Shown in pieces: positions 12,868-24,557 of a stretch of 64,000 nucleotides of DNA (position 1 is its first letter; every line of letters begins with the position of its first letter). Under the pieces are notes generated by a model. It saw nothing but the letters and a program-made list of their open reading frames with translations, made no database searches and was not told where the DNA came from. The position numbers were made by a program, and so were the translations under genes. Source of the stretch: Riptortus pedestris (Eukaryota > Arthropoda > Insecta > Hemiptera > Alydidae); contig CM032232.1 in assembly GCA_019009955.1 (NCBI GenBank), positions 73,433,501 through 73,497,500 on the forward strand, given 5' to 3'.

Positions 12868-13316
12868 GAAGGCGTATTGAAAAGTAAGGTCTCCTAATTT
12901 TTTTTCATAGAAAATTTAATTCATTTACAACTTTGGTTACATCGTTGGAAGGCGACCACCCTACTCAATGGATTCGGCTGGGATATCATCGACCACCCTC
13001 CTTACAGCCCGGACCTTGCCCCCAGCGACTACCACTTGTTTCCCGCTCTCAAGAAACACCTTGGGGGACAGAAATTCAAGTCAGATGAGGAAGTTCAAGA
13101 AGCAGTCGTCAGTTGGCTTCGTGACGCGGCGGGAGAGTGGTACGGCACCGGCATTAAAAAGCTGGTAAACAGAATGCAAAAAGTTATTGATCGTCAAGGC
13201 GAATATGTAGAAAAATAGGTAAATATTCAACCCTTCCAACGATGTAACCAAAGTTGTAAATAAATTAAATTTTCTATGAAAAAAAAATAGGAGACCTTAC
13301 TTTTCAATACGCCCTC

Positions 13317-13317
<1 letters not shown>
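12867..13317 (+). mobile_element. Mariner deletion derivative with 86-bp TIRs
   Basis: Terminal inverted repeats at 12867-12952 and 13232-13317 are nearly identical over 86 bp (outer end CGA-GGCGTATTGAAAAGTAAGG, with one early mismatch). TA lies on both sides, as required for mariner/Tc1 insertion. The left TIR joins directly to the last 88 codons of a transposase, so most of the gene, including the DNA-binding region and the first two catalytic aspartates, is deleted. The high TIR identity and the intact remaining frame suggest a recent insertion. Confidence 0.95.
12952..13218 (+). pseudogene. Mariner transposase C-terminal remnant
   Basis: An open frame of 88 codons plus TAG encodes the C-terminal part of a mariner transposase. 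The motifs are FGWDIIDHPPYSPDLAPSDY, containing the last catalytic Asp of the DDE/D triad, then HLF, and a tail ending in EYVEK. The family normally has about 345-350 residues, so roughly the first three quarters are absent. The frame begins at the end of the left TIR with no start codon of its own, so no functional protein is expected. It is not recognisable as host-domesticated. Confidence 0.93.

Positions 13318-13371
<54 letters not shown>
13318..13371. repeat. (TA)n tract between mariner and Helitron H3
   Basis: Pure TA continuing the tract interrupted by the mariner. Confidence 0.92.
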
Positions 13372-13372
<1 letters not shown>

Positions 13373-14358
13373 TAGCTCAGATACCCGGCTTCGCCCGGGA
13401 ATTGATTTGAGGCTGAATGGTGATGGTATTTTTTTGGCAAGGCTTTAATTTGCAAATATTTTGACATTTACCCGTCCCAGTTTTTAGGGTTAATGGCCGT
13501 TGTTGGCATTTGTTAATAATAAAATTAATTTTTTATGTAAGTCTTCACTGTCCTCGAAATTGTCATATTTCCCGTCTCTTGTGCATTATGCATAGATTTC
13601 AGTTATTCCCGCTTTAGTTTATAGTGTATATCTCGTTTATACTTTGTTAAAAGACAAAAATGAATATGACAAAAGTTACTCTAAATAACAAAATAAACAA
13701 CTTTTGTTATGTTCATATTTGCCGAAAAACGAATAGAAAACGAAATACCGCTATTTTTAAATTCAGGCATCCCTTACAACCCCCACTCCTGCCCGTCCCT
13801 AGAAATCATGGTATGGCTTGTTATAATGAAAGCGTTAGTGCTAATACACATACCGAGTTTTATTTATTTTGGTTGGGTCTTTTGTCCCAAATAAAATTGT
13901 TCACTTCCGCTATAGGTTTTAGCGTATATCTCGTTTATAATTTGGTATAAGAAAAAAGTGTATATAACAAAAGTTACTCTAAATAACAAAATAAACAACT
14001 TTTGTGATGTTTATATTTGCCAAAAAAAACATTAGGAAACGAAATACCCCTATATTTATTTTCTGGCCTCCCTTATAACCCCCGCTCCTGTTCGTCTTAG
14101 AGAATTTTAGTATAGCCTAAAGTCTAAGTTGGGCTAGTTGTAATATACATACCAAGTTTCATAAAATTCGGTTCAGCCGTTTATGCGTGAAAAGGTAACA
14201 AACAAACAAACAAACAAACAAACAAACAAACATACACGAAAGAAACAAAATGCAGTTATGGTGTCTATGACATGTGAAACGAAAAGTTATCGTGAAATTT
14301 CGCGAAAAAAATCAATGTACAGGCAGAGGTTACAATATTATATATATATATATATAGA
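13372..14358 (-). mobile_element. Non-autonomous Helitron H3 (2 internal units)
   Basis: CTAG and the CCCGGCTTCGCCCGGG hairpin at the left, GA at 14357-14358 at the right, flanked by A and T. Two units are visible ('cccttacaacccccactcc' near 13771 and 'cccttataacccccgctcc' near 14068). It is inserted in the same TA tract as the mariner. The BC right half begins immediately after it. Confidence 0.88.
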
Positions 14359-14360
14359 TA

Positions 14361-14850
14361 TATTTGTCTGTTGCCGCTCTAACGGTCGCAATTTTTGTTT
14401 GATCGTTACCAAACTCGATATTTAGTCTTTTTATGTAAAAATAAAGATCAATTTCGTTAACAGCTGAAATCGGACTAGTAGGAGGGGGGTTTAGAGGGGA
14501 GGATTTTCGAAAATTCGAATTATCTCCGTTACTATACGTCAGATTGAAAAGTTGTATATAATCAATCTTATTGCAAATTTACTATAAATATTGTTCTATA
14601 CATTTATTCTGTATCTTGAATATTAACCGAGATATTTGCATTTGTATTCTGTGTGTGATCGGCAGGAGTCGGCTATGTTCGGGACTTTCCGCCGAGAGCT
14701 CTGGCGGCCGTTTCCGTAACTATTCGTCCCTCTTGAATAGGTTTAGAGATACTTTTACTTTTACAGTTGTTATTGGGCAGATTTATCTACTGTATAACTT
14801 CACATGGGAAATCTGCTTAGTTTACGCAGCCCCTGCGTGACGGACTTTTT
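14361..14850 (+). mobile_element. Family BC copy 1, right half
   Basis: It starts 'tgtctgttgccgctctaacggtcgcaa' and ends with GGGAAATCTGCT at about 14807, then ACGCAGCCCCTGCGT and GACGGACTTTTT. The hairpin ACGCAG-CCC-CTGCGT is perfect. With the left half at 12682-12806 it forms one element whose internal TA tract received two insertions. Confidence 0.8.
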
Positions 14851-14954
14851 CTTCCTGAATTGGAATGAGATAGAAATGTCAAATAATGTTATTAATCAAA
14901 TGATATTACTTGTTAAATTGTGTGTGTGTCACATGAAAATAGCTTTAATGAAAC

Positions 14955-15325
14955 ATAACAATAATTGTAATAACACACAACAATAAAAATTGTAACATAA
15001 TAAAATAACAATAGCATAATAGTTTTCATACAACATGAAAATAGTGTTAATAAAATATAACAATAGTTGTAACATAATATAATAGCTGCAGTATAATAAT
15101 TATAATATAGTTCAACAAACAAAAGATAATAAACTATAGATATACAAAAACATATGGCTGTGACCCTGCTCAGTGTAAACAGACTAGGGAAGGTTATATA
15201 ACCAGTATTCCTAATGTAGCCAGAAGTGCAAGACATTATGTACAATAGTTTTTAAGTATCTTTAGTCTTGCTAAGTAAAAATAAGATAAGCACCTCCTTT
15301 CACACTCTAGTTTAATAAAAATGTG

Positions 15326-15390
<65 letters not shown>

Positions 15391-15551
15391 AGTACCTGCA
15401 TTTTTATTGTCATGAAAAAGAGAAAATACATATTCTCGAAATATTGACATAAACTAAGGTTTTTTCACCAACATTGACCAAAATTCCTAAAAAACATTAA
15501 CAACACCATATATAAATATAACCTGGTCGAAAAGATCAACACAATTATATG

Positions 15552-15575
<24 letters not shown>
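14955..15575 (+). repeat. Repeat family D, copy 1
   Basis: It shares order and sequence with 31128-31780. Features in order are an A/T-rich 'aacaataattgtaataacac' section, 'tttttaagtatctttagt', 'aatgtgcaata' then (TA)n (15329-15386), 'aaagtagtacctg', 'gagaaaatacatattctcgaaatattg', and 'caacaccatatata'. The hammerhead-like core seen in copy 2 is degraded here (ATGAAAA in place of CTGAAGA). Confidence 0.7.
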
Positions 15576-15595
<20 letters not shown>

Positions 15596-15596
<1 letters not shown>

Positions 15597-16625
15597 TAGC
15601 TCAGATACCCGGCTTCGCCCGGGAATTGATTTGAGGCTGAATGGTGATGGTATTTTTTTGGCAAGGCTTTATTTTGCACACTATTTTGACATTTACCCGT
15701 CCCAGTGTTTAGGGTTTATACCCGTTGTTGGCATTTGTTAATAATAAAATTATTTTTTTATGTAAGACTTCACTGTCCTCCATATTGTCATATTTCCCGT
15801 CTCCTGTGCATTATGCATAGATTTCAGTTATTAAGGACAAAATATTAACATAGATTTGAATTAATTTTTCCAGGTGAGGTACGTGGTAGTTCATATTGGA
15901 ATGAATTGTTGAGCATATGAATATTTCTACGCAAATTACTTGCTCCACACATTGTTCCTGGAGAAATGTAAAAAAAAAAAAAGTTAATCTAAATAACAAA
16001 GTAAACAACTTTTGTTATGTGCATGTTTGTCGAAAAGAAATAGACAATAGAATATCGTGAATTTTTATTTCAGGCCTCCCTTATAACCCCCACTCCCGTT
16101 CTAACCTAAAAATTTTTATATAGCTTATGATCATGGAAGAATCAATTAGCATTAAGACATACCGAGTTTTTTTAAGTTCGGTTTAATCGTTAGCGCCCAA
16201 TGAAATAGTTGACTCCCGCTTTAGTTTATAGTGTATATCTCGTTTATAATTCGGTATACAAAAAAAGTGTATATAACAAAAGTTATTCTACATAACAAAA
16301 TAAACAACTTTTGTCATGTTTATATTTGCCAAAAAACCAATAGGAAACGAAATATCACTATTTTTAATTTCTGGCTTCCCTTATAACCCCCACTCCTGTT
16401 CGTCTCAGAGGATATTAATATAGCCTAAAGTCTAAGTTGGGTTAGTAGTAATATACATACCATGTTTCATAAAATTCGGTTCAGCCGTTTATGCGTGAAA
16501 AGGTAACAAACAAACAAACAAACAGACACGAAAGAAACAAAATGCAGTTATGGTGTCTATGACATGTGAAACGAAAAGTTATCGTGAAATTTCACGAAAA
16601 AAATCAATGTACAGACAGAGGTTAC

Positions 16626-16682
<57 letters not shown>
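15596..16682 (-). mobile_element. Non-autonomous Helitron H4 (2 units)
   Basis: The 3' cap (CTAG plus hairpin) is at 15596 and GA is at 16681-16682, with A and T flanks. TA tracts lie at 15556-15595 and inside the 5' end at 16628-16680. Two units (near 16075 and 16375) and an extra block at 15835-15955 ('ccaggtgaggtacgtggtag') that recurs in H7 and H8 show the modular build of the family. Confidence 0.87.
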
Positions 16683-17296
16683 TATAGATATAGAAAACTG
16701 TTCCCAAGTACTACTATAGGAAAACAATTATTCTCTAAATAGGTCTCATCTTCTATATCGGATACTAGAAATCAGTTACAAAATTAATAAGTATTTTGCT
16801 CCTGGTCACTAACCCGAAATGCTAAGAATAAAGGGTACCCAATTATTTAATCCTCGCAACATAAAGGGTGCTTAAAGACCTGTTACTCCCTCTCAAGATA
16901 AAAACATTTTTTTAAGAGGCTTGCAAAGTGTTTAATGTTAAATTTAGAACAACTTTTTCTTATCTTTTTCAGATAACGAGTATCCATTAGTATTTGTATA
17001 TTCTAAATAAACAGAAAATAATGAGCCATCGATTATGCTGTTCTGAGAAATTATAAAATTTACATTCTATTTTGTGTTGTGTTAAACAAGAACCAAATAA
17101 ATTTGTATTCGTTCAAAAAATAAAATATTTATTATACTTTCTTATAAACTGTAAAGTGGTCTTATACTTAGCGTAATTTCAGGCAACACATATGCCAGCC
17201 CTGTCCACCATCTATAGAATTACAGTAACTTAAAGCAACCCTTCAAGCATAATTTTTAGAAAAATAAATATCGCCCATCATTGACACTGTTCATAC

Positions 17297-17471
17297 GAAC
17301 ACTAAAGTCCTTAAAATGGTTGAACACTAGTGGCAAAATTGAAACTGTTTGGGTAATTTCCCCTACACCATGAAACTCTGTTTTCAATCGACATTTTCCC
17401 CTTTGTTCTTGACATGCATACTGCAAGTTAGTTCTAAAGCCGTTAGCAGTTAGTCTCACAAAGGATTCAAA
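17297..17471 (-). other. Possible exon of unknown protein
   Basis: On the minus strand a good acceptor (ACTCATTACAG) precedes a 175-nt open frame. The frame encodes a residue mix unlike the surrounding AT-rich chance frames (FESFVRLTANGFRTNLQY near its start) and ends at a GTATGA donor. The implied phases are 0 in and 1 out. I do not recognise the protein, no neighbouring exon was found, and the region is otherwise non-coding. It could be chance. Confidence 0.25.
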
Positions 17472-17519
17472 CTGTAATGAGTTAACTTGGTCCAAACTCA
17501 AGTGGTCACTAAGTTGTGT

Positions 17520-19805
17520 TTGTATTAATTATGTTCCGGAAACATGGGATTGGATCTAGAGGGACTTTGAAAAGGCCTAATCCTTAATTGGCAATTAACT
17601 CTCCAACTAAAGCCTTTGAGCAGATCACTGTTACAAAATAGGCAGAGGACAATCCGCACATCCGTGGATTAGAGGCCTTCGAACGGACCAATATCAGTTG
17701 GGACGGCTTTCTTGACGAGTCAGCGCCAATCTGCCTTGATTAGAAAGACCTTTGATGAGACCGCTTTGATTGTGCCCGGATTAAGTATCCTTTCAAGTTC
17801 AATACCTGTTCCCGTCTAATTCCAATCACTCCAGGCTAATAAAATGAGGGCATACACATTTACATAGTACATAAATAGCAGGAAAACCAAGTAACTGGCG
17901 GTAATGAGCATTTCATTGGGTGTGTGACTACTAATTTTAGATTGGTTTATGCAAATTACTTATACCTACTTTAAAAAATAGTTTTTATATTATCTTTTAA
18001 AGGAGTTCCTTTTTATTTTAATTCAGTAGATGCCACACCATCGTTCCCCTCGATAATAAAGTCCAAAAAGAAGGGATGTCATCATTTTTTTTTTAGATAA
18101 AATTTACTGCTACACAATGAAATTTAAACATTTATTTGGGGCACTTCAACTGATTTTGGTTTGGCACAATATGTAAAAGTAATCTGTATTGAAGTCAGAT
18201 AATTGTTTCGGTATTTCTAGAAGAATCGTGCCGTTAATAATATAGTCGTTTTTTTTTTCCGACTGTAATGAATCTTGACATTGCATTACATAAACTCATC
18301 ACAAATGACCACATATTTTATATTCTGAATAATTCCAGCACAAAGCACATTAAGATTATTAACTATGAATACTTAAATGTCTATTTTTTACCTGTAAATA
18401 AGAGTTTTATCCAATTTGGAGTTAAGTCACCATGTGCTCTAGCATTTTAGTAAATCACGCCGATGTATTTTTTTAATAACATTCACACCTCTTAAAGTCG
18501 ATACACTAATTAATATTCCGGATGTATTTCGATAATAATTACACGTTAAATAGACTTTTTGAGCATATTTTGATCGGTGGGGACAAAGTACGACATCGGC
18601 TCAGGCTAAAAAAGCGCGACGTCGCAAAGCATTAAAAACAGTCGTAAGTACTGGGGAGCCATCCTCTAGATGGGAGACCGTTGCCGGTGACACCTTGCTA
18701 ATCCTTCAGCATTGCTTCAGCCTGCCTGTCAAACTACTTTTCGCTTGCACTATCTTTCACGGCAGAGTGTGATAGAGAACTTCTACAAAAACAGTTAAGT
18801 TTTTCTATTGAAATCTAGTTTAAGAAGAGATAAGTGTCCCTCTTTATATTATTAAAAGGTGCTTTTTCATTTTAATTTATATTCATTATTGGTGAATTTT
18901 AATTATAAATAAATTTATATATACTATATTTAAATTTTGAGGAGAGTCGATTGTTGGTGAACCCTTCCTAAATTCTTGTTAGTGATTTGGTTGTCGGAAT
19001 TATTACCTTTTACAGCTTCCACTGCCTGTTGCCACAGCCAGATCGCAACATGGCCTTGGAGGTATTTTGCCTCCAAAAAAGGGTTCGCCACTAGGATGTT
19101 ATATAGAAATCACATACAACTCCCGTTAACCAAGAGGGACATGGAATGAGTTGTCTCCAATATACTTTTGGGTGCCATTATCCCTGGTGGGCTTTGTCTA
19201 GACCACGTTTCTGGAAGGAGCTATTTAACACAGTTCACAGACTCATTCATCTTGTTAATCCAGTGAGAGCAACTCACTCACCAGTCTCCCATTGCCTACT
19301 TCACAAGAACAAAGTTTAAACAAAACCTGAATCAATTTCATACCATAACTTTTCCAAACTTATTAGATACAGCTTACCCGCTGCTCGCAACCCTAAGTTT
19401 ATTTCAATCTGTTATAAACAATGATTTATGGGTCACAATTAGAAGCTAAAAAGGGGAGCAATATCAGACTTACGACTGAAAGATTTATATTATTTTTGGG
19501 TACAGGTTTTTTGATAAATACACTATGCATCAAGATACAATTTATACTTGGTCAAGAGGTTATAAAAATGTCCATTCCTACTCCTATGCTTAGCTGAGCA
19601 AGAAGCAAGCATAATCAGCAATAAATAAATGAAGCACTAATACAGCTTCATTGAAGCAACGATATGTGGAGTATAAAATCAATAATCAAGAATAATCCGT
19701 TCCCAGGAAAGGAAACAGAAAGTTGGAAAATGAAAAGTAAATTTAAGATTTCATCTCGGTCTTATTGAATAGTCATTCCACGTAAGAAGAAAATACTCTG
19801 AGTTC
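17520..19805. other. Unassigned, partly GC-balanced DNA
   Basis: 17540-17850 has a higher GC content and three GGATTA/TAATCC sites (17578, 17666, 17778). 18560-18780 is another GC-balanced stretch, with AGTACT and ATGGGAGACCG elements reminiscent of the 5S rRNA internal promoter region but with an insertion between them. No gene is supported. Confidence 0.4.
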
Positions 19806-19809
19806 ATTT

Positions 19810-21642
19810 AATGAAGTAAGGTAGGAATAAAAGTGAATAACTCAGAACGTACGTTGCTTATCAAGCCATCCACTTACTCTAATGAAATGAAGGCTTATTA
19901 TACTAAGCCTTGGCTACTTTTATAATCAGTCATAAAGCAGCATATCTACGATAGCCGCCATATTGTATAAAGATCTCACAGTATATGTTATCAACACAAT
20001 TAGATCACCTAGACATTTACCTGGACACAAGACATAACCACCCTTCGTTTGAGTAACGCAAGCAAACAGACACAGACTAAAACGTAAACAACTTAATACG
20101 GTGAACTAACGTATAAAACCGACAGACCAACCGGTTCAAACCCTTTATTTGATATACAATTAGATTAGTTTACACTACTCAAAAGGAGTATTTGTAACCT
20201 TAAATTCATTTGCCGTGGCTGACAAAAAGACAGTTTTTATTCAGTAGAGCTTAATGACAAATAATCCATTCGTAGCAACCCAAATAAAAAAGTCTCTCAT
20301 GGGGGTAAACTAAGTAGATTTTCACATTTATCCAGTTATTTCATACCGTAAATAATAGGGGATAATTAAACTAACAATTAGCCGTTTCATGATATATTTA
20401 TTAGCTCCTTATTAAATAGAGATGACATCATTGCAAATTATTTTCGTTTTTCCCGCGGATCAAGAAATATTTAGAAAAGGGTTTATTCCTATTTTTGTGA
20501 TTGCAATCATCTGAAAACTTCCTACTTATACGATTTTGACTAGTGAGTTCTATCCGGTTTGCCATTCAAGATCTAAATAATATTTTAAAGTAAATGAATT
20601 TAAGGTAACAAATAGTCCTTTTGAGTAGTGTAAACCTATCTAATTGTGTTTGTAGCGGCAGCAATCCTTGCCATGGCAACGGGGCCAGCCAGCTCTGAGG
20701 AACAGAAAGTTGTGAAGGCTAGTGTTTTCTTCTACCTTTCACTTAGTGTATATATTGTTACGTTTTATTTCCAAAGCCAGTAATAAACGTTTTTAATAAG
20801 AGTTCTTTGGATTGCAAAATTAAACACTCACAATTTTCACAGTTTTTATCACTGCACAATTTATTTAACAATGCACAATACTTGATTAATTGTTCTTAAT
20901 TGCTACTCACAGGATGCACTGATAGCGTCACTGTTCTTCAATGAGTCACAGTCCAATAATTCACTCACGGTCACTGAAATTCACAAAAAGACGGCACAGC
21001 ACTGTCTTAAACACGTCACTAAACTATTACTTACAGTCACGGCACAACACTGTTCTTCACATAAAAACACTTTACCGCACTGCACTAAGGCGCACTGTAG
21101 CACTGATGTGAACATCAAGACAGGTGAGAATAAAACTGACTCGCTCGTGGCTGGCCGGTTCTTTATATAGGGCGTCGGCATACATCAAAGGGGAATTGGC
21201 TGGTCCTTCGACGTTGGACTCGACGGGTCTAGTAGGGGCTCGACCCTCTGTCGGCTTCTTTCATCTATCTCGCACGTCCCAAATACGCGACTCTCTCTCT
21301 GAAGGATTATTATTAAATACATATTTTCGCAACAATATGTAGCTCCTTCTTTTGATAATCTTCAAATCTGTATATGTTAGAAACAAATATAAATAGTGTT
21401 GTGTGTAGAACATTTGCATTTATTTAACGCATCTATTTAACATAAGAACGTTAAATGTTGATAACAGATACTGTGAGATCTTTATACAATATGGTGGCTA
21501 TCGTAGATATGTTGCTTCATGACTGATTATAAAAGTAGCCAATGCTTAGTATAATAAGCCTTCATTTCATTAGAGTGAGTGGATGGCTTGATAAGCAACG
21601 CACATTCTGAATTATTCACTTTTATTCCTACCTTACTTCATT
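19810..21642. mobile_element. Long inverted-repeat element split by an LTR
   Basis: The outer arms, 19810-19996 and 21456-21642, are each 187 bp and over 90% identical as inverted copies. The inner arms, 20156-20211 and 20592-20647, are 56 bp each. The spacing between outer and inner arms is about 159 nt on the left. On the right it is about 225 nt once the inserted solo LTR is subtracted. No coding was seen. It may be a foldback or MITE-like transposon, or two head-to-head copies of one repeat. Confidence 0.85.
20756..21334 (-). mobile_element. Solo LTR 1 (579 bp, ATAT target duplication)
   Basis: Read on the minus strand it runs TGTTGCG...CGTAACA. It is flanked by ATAT at 20752-20755 and 21335-21338, so it is a solo LTR left by recombination. 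It contains a TATA box (minus CTATATAAAG, at 21161-21170) with an AGTCAGTTTT initiator about 30 nt downstream, and AATAAA near the end. The R/U5-side half matches solo LTR 2. A 4-bp AT-only target is known for several Ty3/gypsy elements, so that class is the likely one. Confidence 0.9.
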
Positions 21643-21970
21643 AAGGTAGTCTAGTTTACTCAGGGTTCTTACTAACGAAGAAATATAGAGAATCATTGCA
21701 TGTGTGGTTAGTTATGGCAGCCCTCGGTTCGGCTGGGAGTGTGGTAAAAGTTTATTGCTGTGTATTTGGTTTCCTGCAAATATGAGTTATTATTTTTCAT
21801 ACATCCATTATTTTGTTTGTCAAATACAGAGAAAAATAAGGATCAAAACTATGGGAAAACACTTTTTTTTATTTTCTTTTATGTACGAAGTCGAACGACA
21901 GTCAAATATTTATATATATAGTAGTTACTTCAAGGCCAAATTTAATTGATTTAATAATGCGGGATTCAAT

Positions 21971-21974
<4 letters not shown>
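21643..21974. other. Unassigned DNA
   Basis: No repeat or gene recognised. The 81-codon frame at 21704-21949 has no motif. Confidence 0.5.

Positions 21975-22031
<57 letters not shown>
21975..22031. repeat. (TA)n microsatellite before Helitron H5
   Basis: Pure TA tract abutting H5. Confidence 0.9.
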
Positions 22032-22036
<5 letters not shown>

Positions 22037-22875
22037 AATGAATGTTTGTATGTCCTTTATAGAATCGTAAACGGCTGAACCAAATTTTATGAAACTTGGT
22101 ATGTATATTACTACTAACCCAACTTAGGTTTTAGGCTATATTAATATTCTCTGAGACAAACAGGAGTGGGGGTTATAAGGGAGGCCTGAAATTAAAAACA
22201 GCGATATTTCGTTTCCTATTGGGTTTTCGGCAAATATGCAAATACAAAAAGTTGTTTATTCTGTTATTTAAAGTAACATTTATCATATACACTTTTGTCG
22301 TATACCTAAGTATAAATGAATTATACGCTAAAAACTATAGCGGGAGTCAACAAATTTATATGGCACAAAAGACTTAAACCAAACTAAATAAAACTCCGTA
22401 TGTGTTTTGTTATTAATACCTCCCTGATTATAAGCTATATTAAAATGTCGAGGTACGAACAGGAGTGGGGGTTATAAGTGAGGTCTGAAATATATAATCG
22501 AGATATTTCGTAAACTATTCATTTTTCGGCAAGCGTGCATATAACAAAAGTTGGTTGTTTTGTAATTTTAAGTAACTTTGTTATATGCACTTTTGCCGTA
22601 TAACGAAGTTTGAATGAAGTATACACGAAAATCTATAGAAGGGGTCGAGCCTATATATTAACAATTGTAATAGGACGAGAATCGAAATCATATTTCAAAT
22701 AGTATTTTTGAATATAATAATACGATAATCTATAATTATAACGGGTAATATAAAAATATTGTGTATTTTGTAGAATTAAGTACATAACAAATACTTTTAT
22801 TATTAACATATCCCCAGCACGCTGGATCATTGAGCCTCAAATGATTTCCCGGGCGAAGCCGGGTACCTTAGCTAG
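22032..22875 (+). mobile_element. Non-autonomous Helitron H5 (2 units, alternative 5' cap)
   Basis: The 3' end is CCCGGGCGAAGCCGGG then 'taccttagCTAG', followed by T. The 5' cap differs from H1 and H7: it reads 'aaatgaatgtttgtatgtcctttatag' before the shared 'cggctgaaccaaattttatgaaacttgg'. The same alternative cap occurs in H6, so at least two subfamilies exist. Two units are present, near 22160 and 22460. The exact 5' terminus is unclear. Confidence 0.82.
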
Positions 22876-23616
22876 TTTAGGATAAATTACCGCTTCCTAT
22901 TATTGTAAAACAGTTGTTTAACATTTAATGGAAGTAATATTTAATTACTCCTGAGAAAAACATTTATTTTTTTTTTTTATGAAATCTTCCAACAACCATT
23001 GGCACCAATATTCGTGCCCGATTAGCTTAGTATTGCGGTCAATTAGTTGTATAGAATACATTTAGGGTAGGTTATTGCAAGAAAGTCCTGTCAGCACCAA
23101 AATAACGCAATAAACATAGCTGATGTTAACAGGAAGGACGAGTTAAGCCAATAACGAACAGCTGGGGGAAATAACGTTCCATCCATTTATCCTAATGGAG
23201 TTGAGGCTATCTGGACCACTTGTTTCAACCTTCCCTCTGTTTGGCTACTTTGTAGAATGTACTCCGCTTAGAACCTACTTAGCTCGATTATCTCCCCTGA
23301 CGTAAACTCGAGATTTACGTTGATTGTCATTTAAATATATGTATGTGCCTAAAGATTCTATATGGATTTATAATAATTATTGAATCTAAATTATTCCTAT
23401 AAGAGCTATGGGAAAGTCTAACTTTATATAATTTATCAAACTCAGAAAAAATGTGCTTGTAGAATAACCTCCCATGACACAGCTGCTACATAAGCTAAGC
23501 AGATCCCCTGGAATGGCACTCATGACGTCATCTCCCATTCTATTCTTTATGTCAGTAGTACAGTTTAACCAACAAATTGAAAACCCAAAGTAAATTTAAA
23601 TACTACACACATAATC
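22876..23616. other. Unassigned DNA
   Basis: No gene recognised. A weak echo of the BC end ('gctaagcagatcccctgg') lies near 23493. Confidence 0.5.
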
Positions 23617-24557
23617 AAAAAGTCCGTCAAGCAGGGGCTGTGTAAACTAAGCAGATTTTCCTCGTGAAGTTTAATAATAGACAAATCTACATACTGGTAC
23701 ACAACACCACCTTGAATATTAAGTTAATAAATACAAAAGGTAATAACAAATCTTTCCCCACCAGGCGAGAAGCGTCTGAAATTTAAACAAACAGGTCTGC
23801 CATCCCGACTCTCACCGGAAAGGAAAACAATTACTGAAATATATAAGAATAAAACACATTAGTTTGGTTGAAAACAATTTACTATATCTAGCACTGTAAT
23901 TTATAATGAACCAGAATATTTTTTATCTCAATCAATCAAATTGAAGTAGTCCAAAAAGTTAATACAGAGGGGGGGGGGTCACCAGAACATATTTGCATGC
24001 ATGTCGTATAATAAAGGTCTTTTGAAAACAATTATTTTGGTATTTAATGTTCGAATAATGTGGTTTATTACATATCCGAGTATTGTTAGTTTAACTTGAG
24101 TCGAAGTGGGGGTTTGCTGAAGCAGGAAACTATAAAATCTAAATATCTCGGTTAATATTCATTATACAGAAAATTTGTATAGAATAATAATTATAGATCA
24201 TTTAATTTGCAATACGAATGGTTCTATACCATTTTTCAATCCGAACTTATAGTAACGGAGATATTTCGAATTTTCGAAATTTCCCCCTTCTAAACCCCTC
24301 CCCACTAGTCCGATTTCAGCCATTAACGAACTTGATCTTTCTTCTTGAAAAAATGATTATATATGGAGTTAGCTAACGAACAAACAAAAATTGCGACCGC
24401 TAGAGCATTACCATACAAATATATATAAAATTTTGAACGGACCTCATTTTCATCATCTCCTGGGTAGGATCGATGGACATTTGAGGAAATTTTTCAAAAC
24501 TCACGTCATGAGTACGACCTCAATAGCTGATTTTTCTTAAGTGAAATCTGCTAAATG
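23617..24557 (-). mobile_element. Family BC copy 2, complete
   Basis: Minus orientation. It begins AAAAAGTCCGTCAAGCAGGGGC, then 'taaactaagcagattttcc', and reaches 'gcgaccgctagagcattacc' near 24415. A short TA stretch follows, then the left half 24428-24557 ending 'aaatctgct'. Both subterminal inverted repeats and a short TA core are present in order. No coding seen. Confidence 0.78.
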
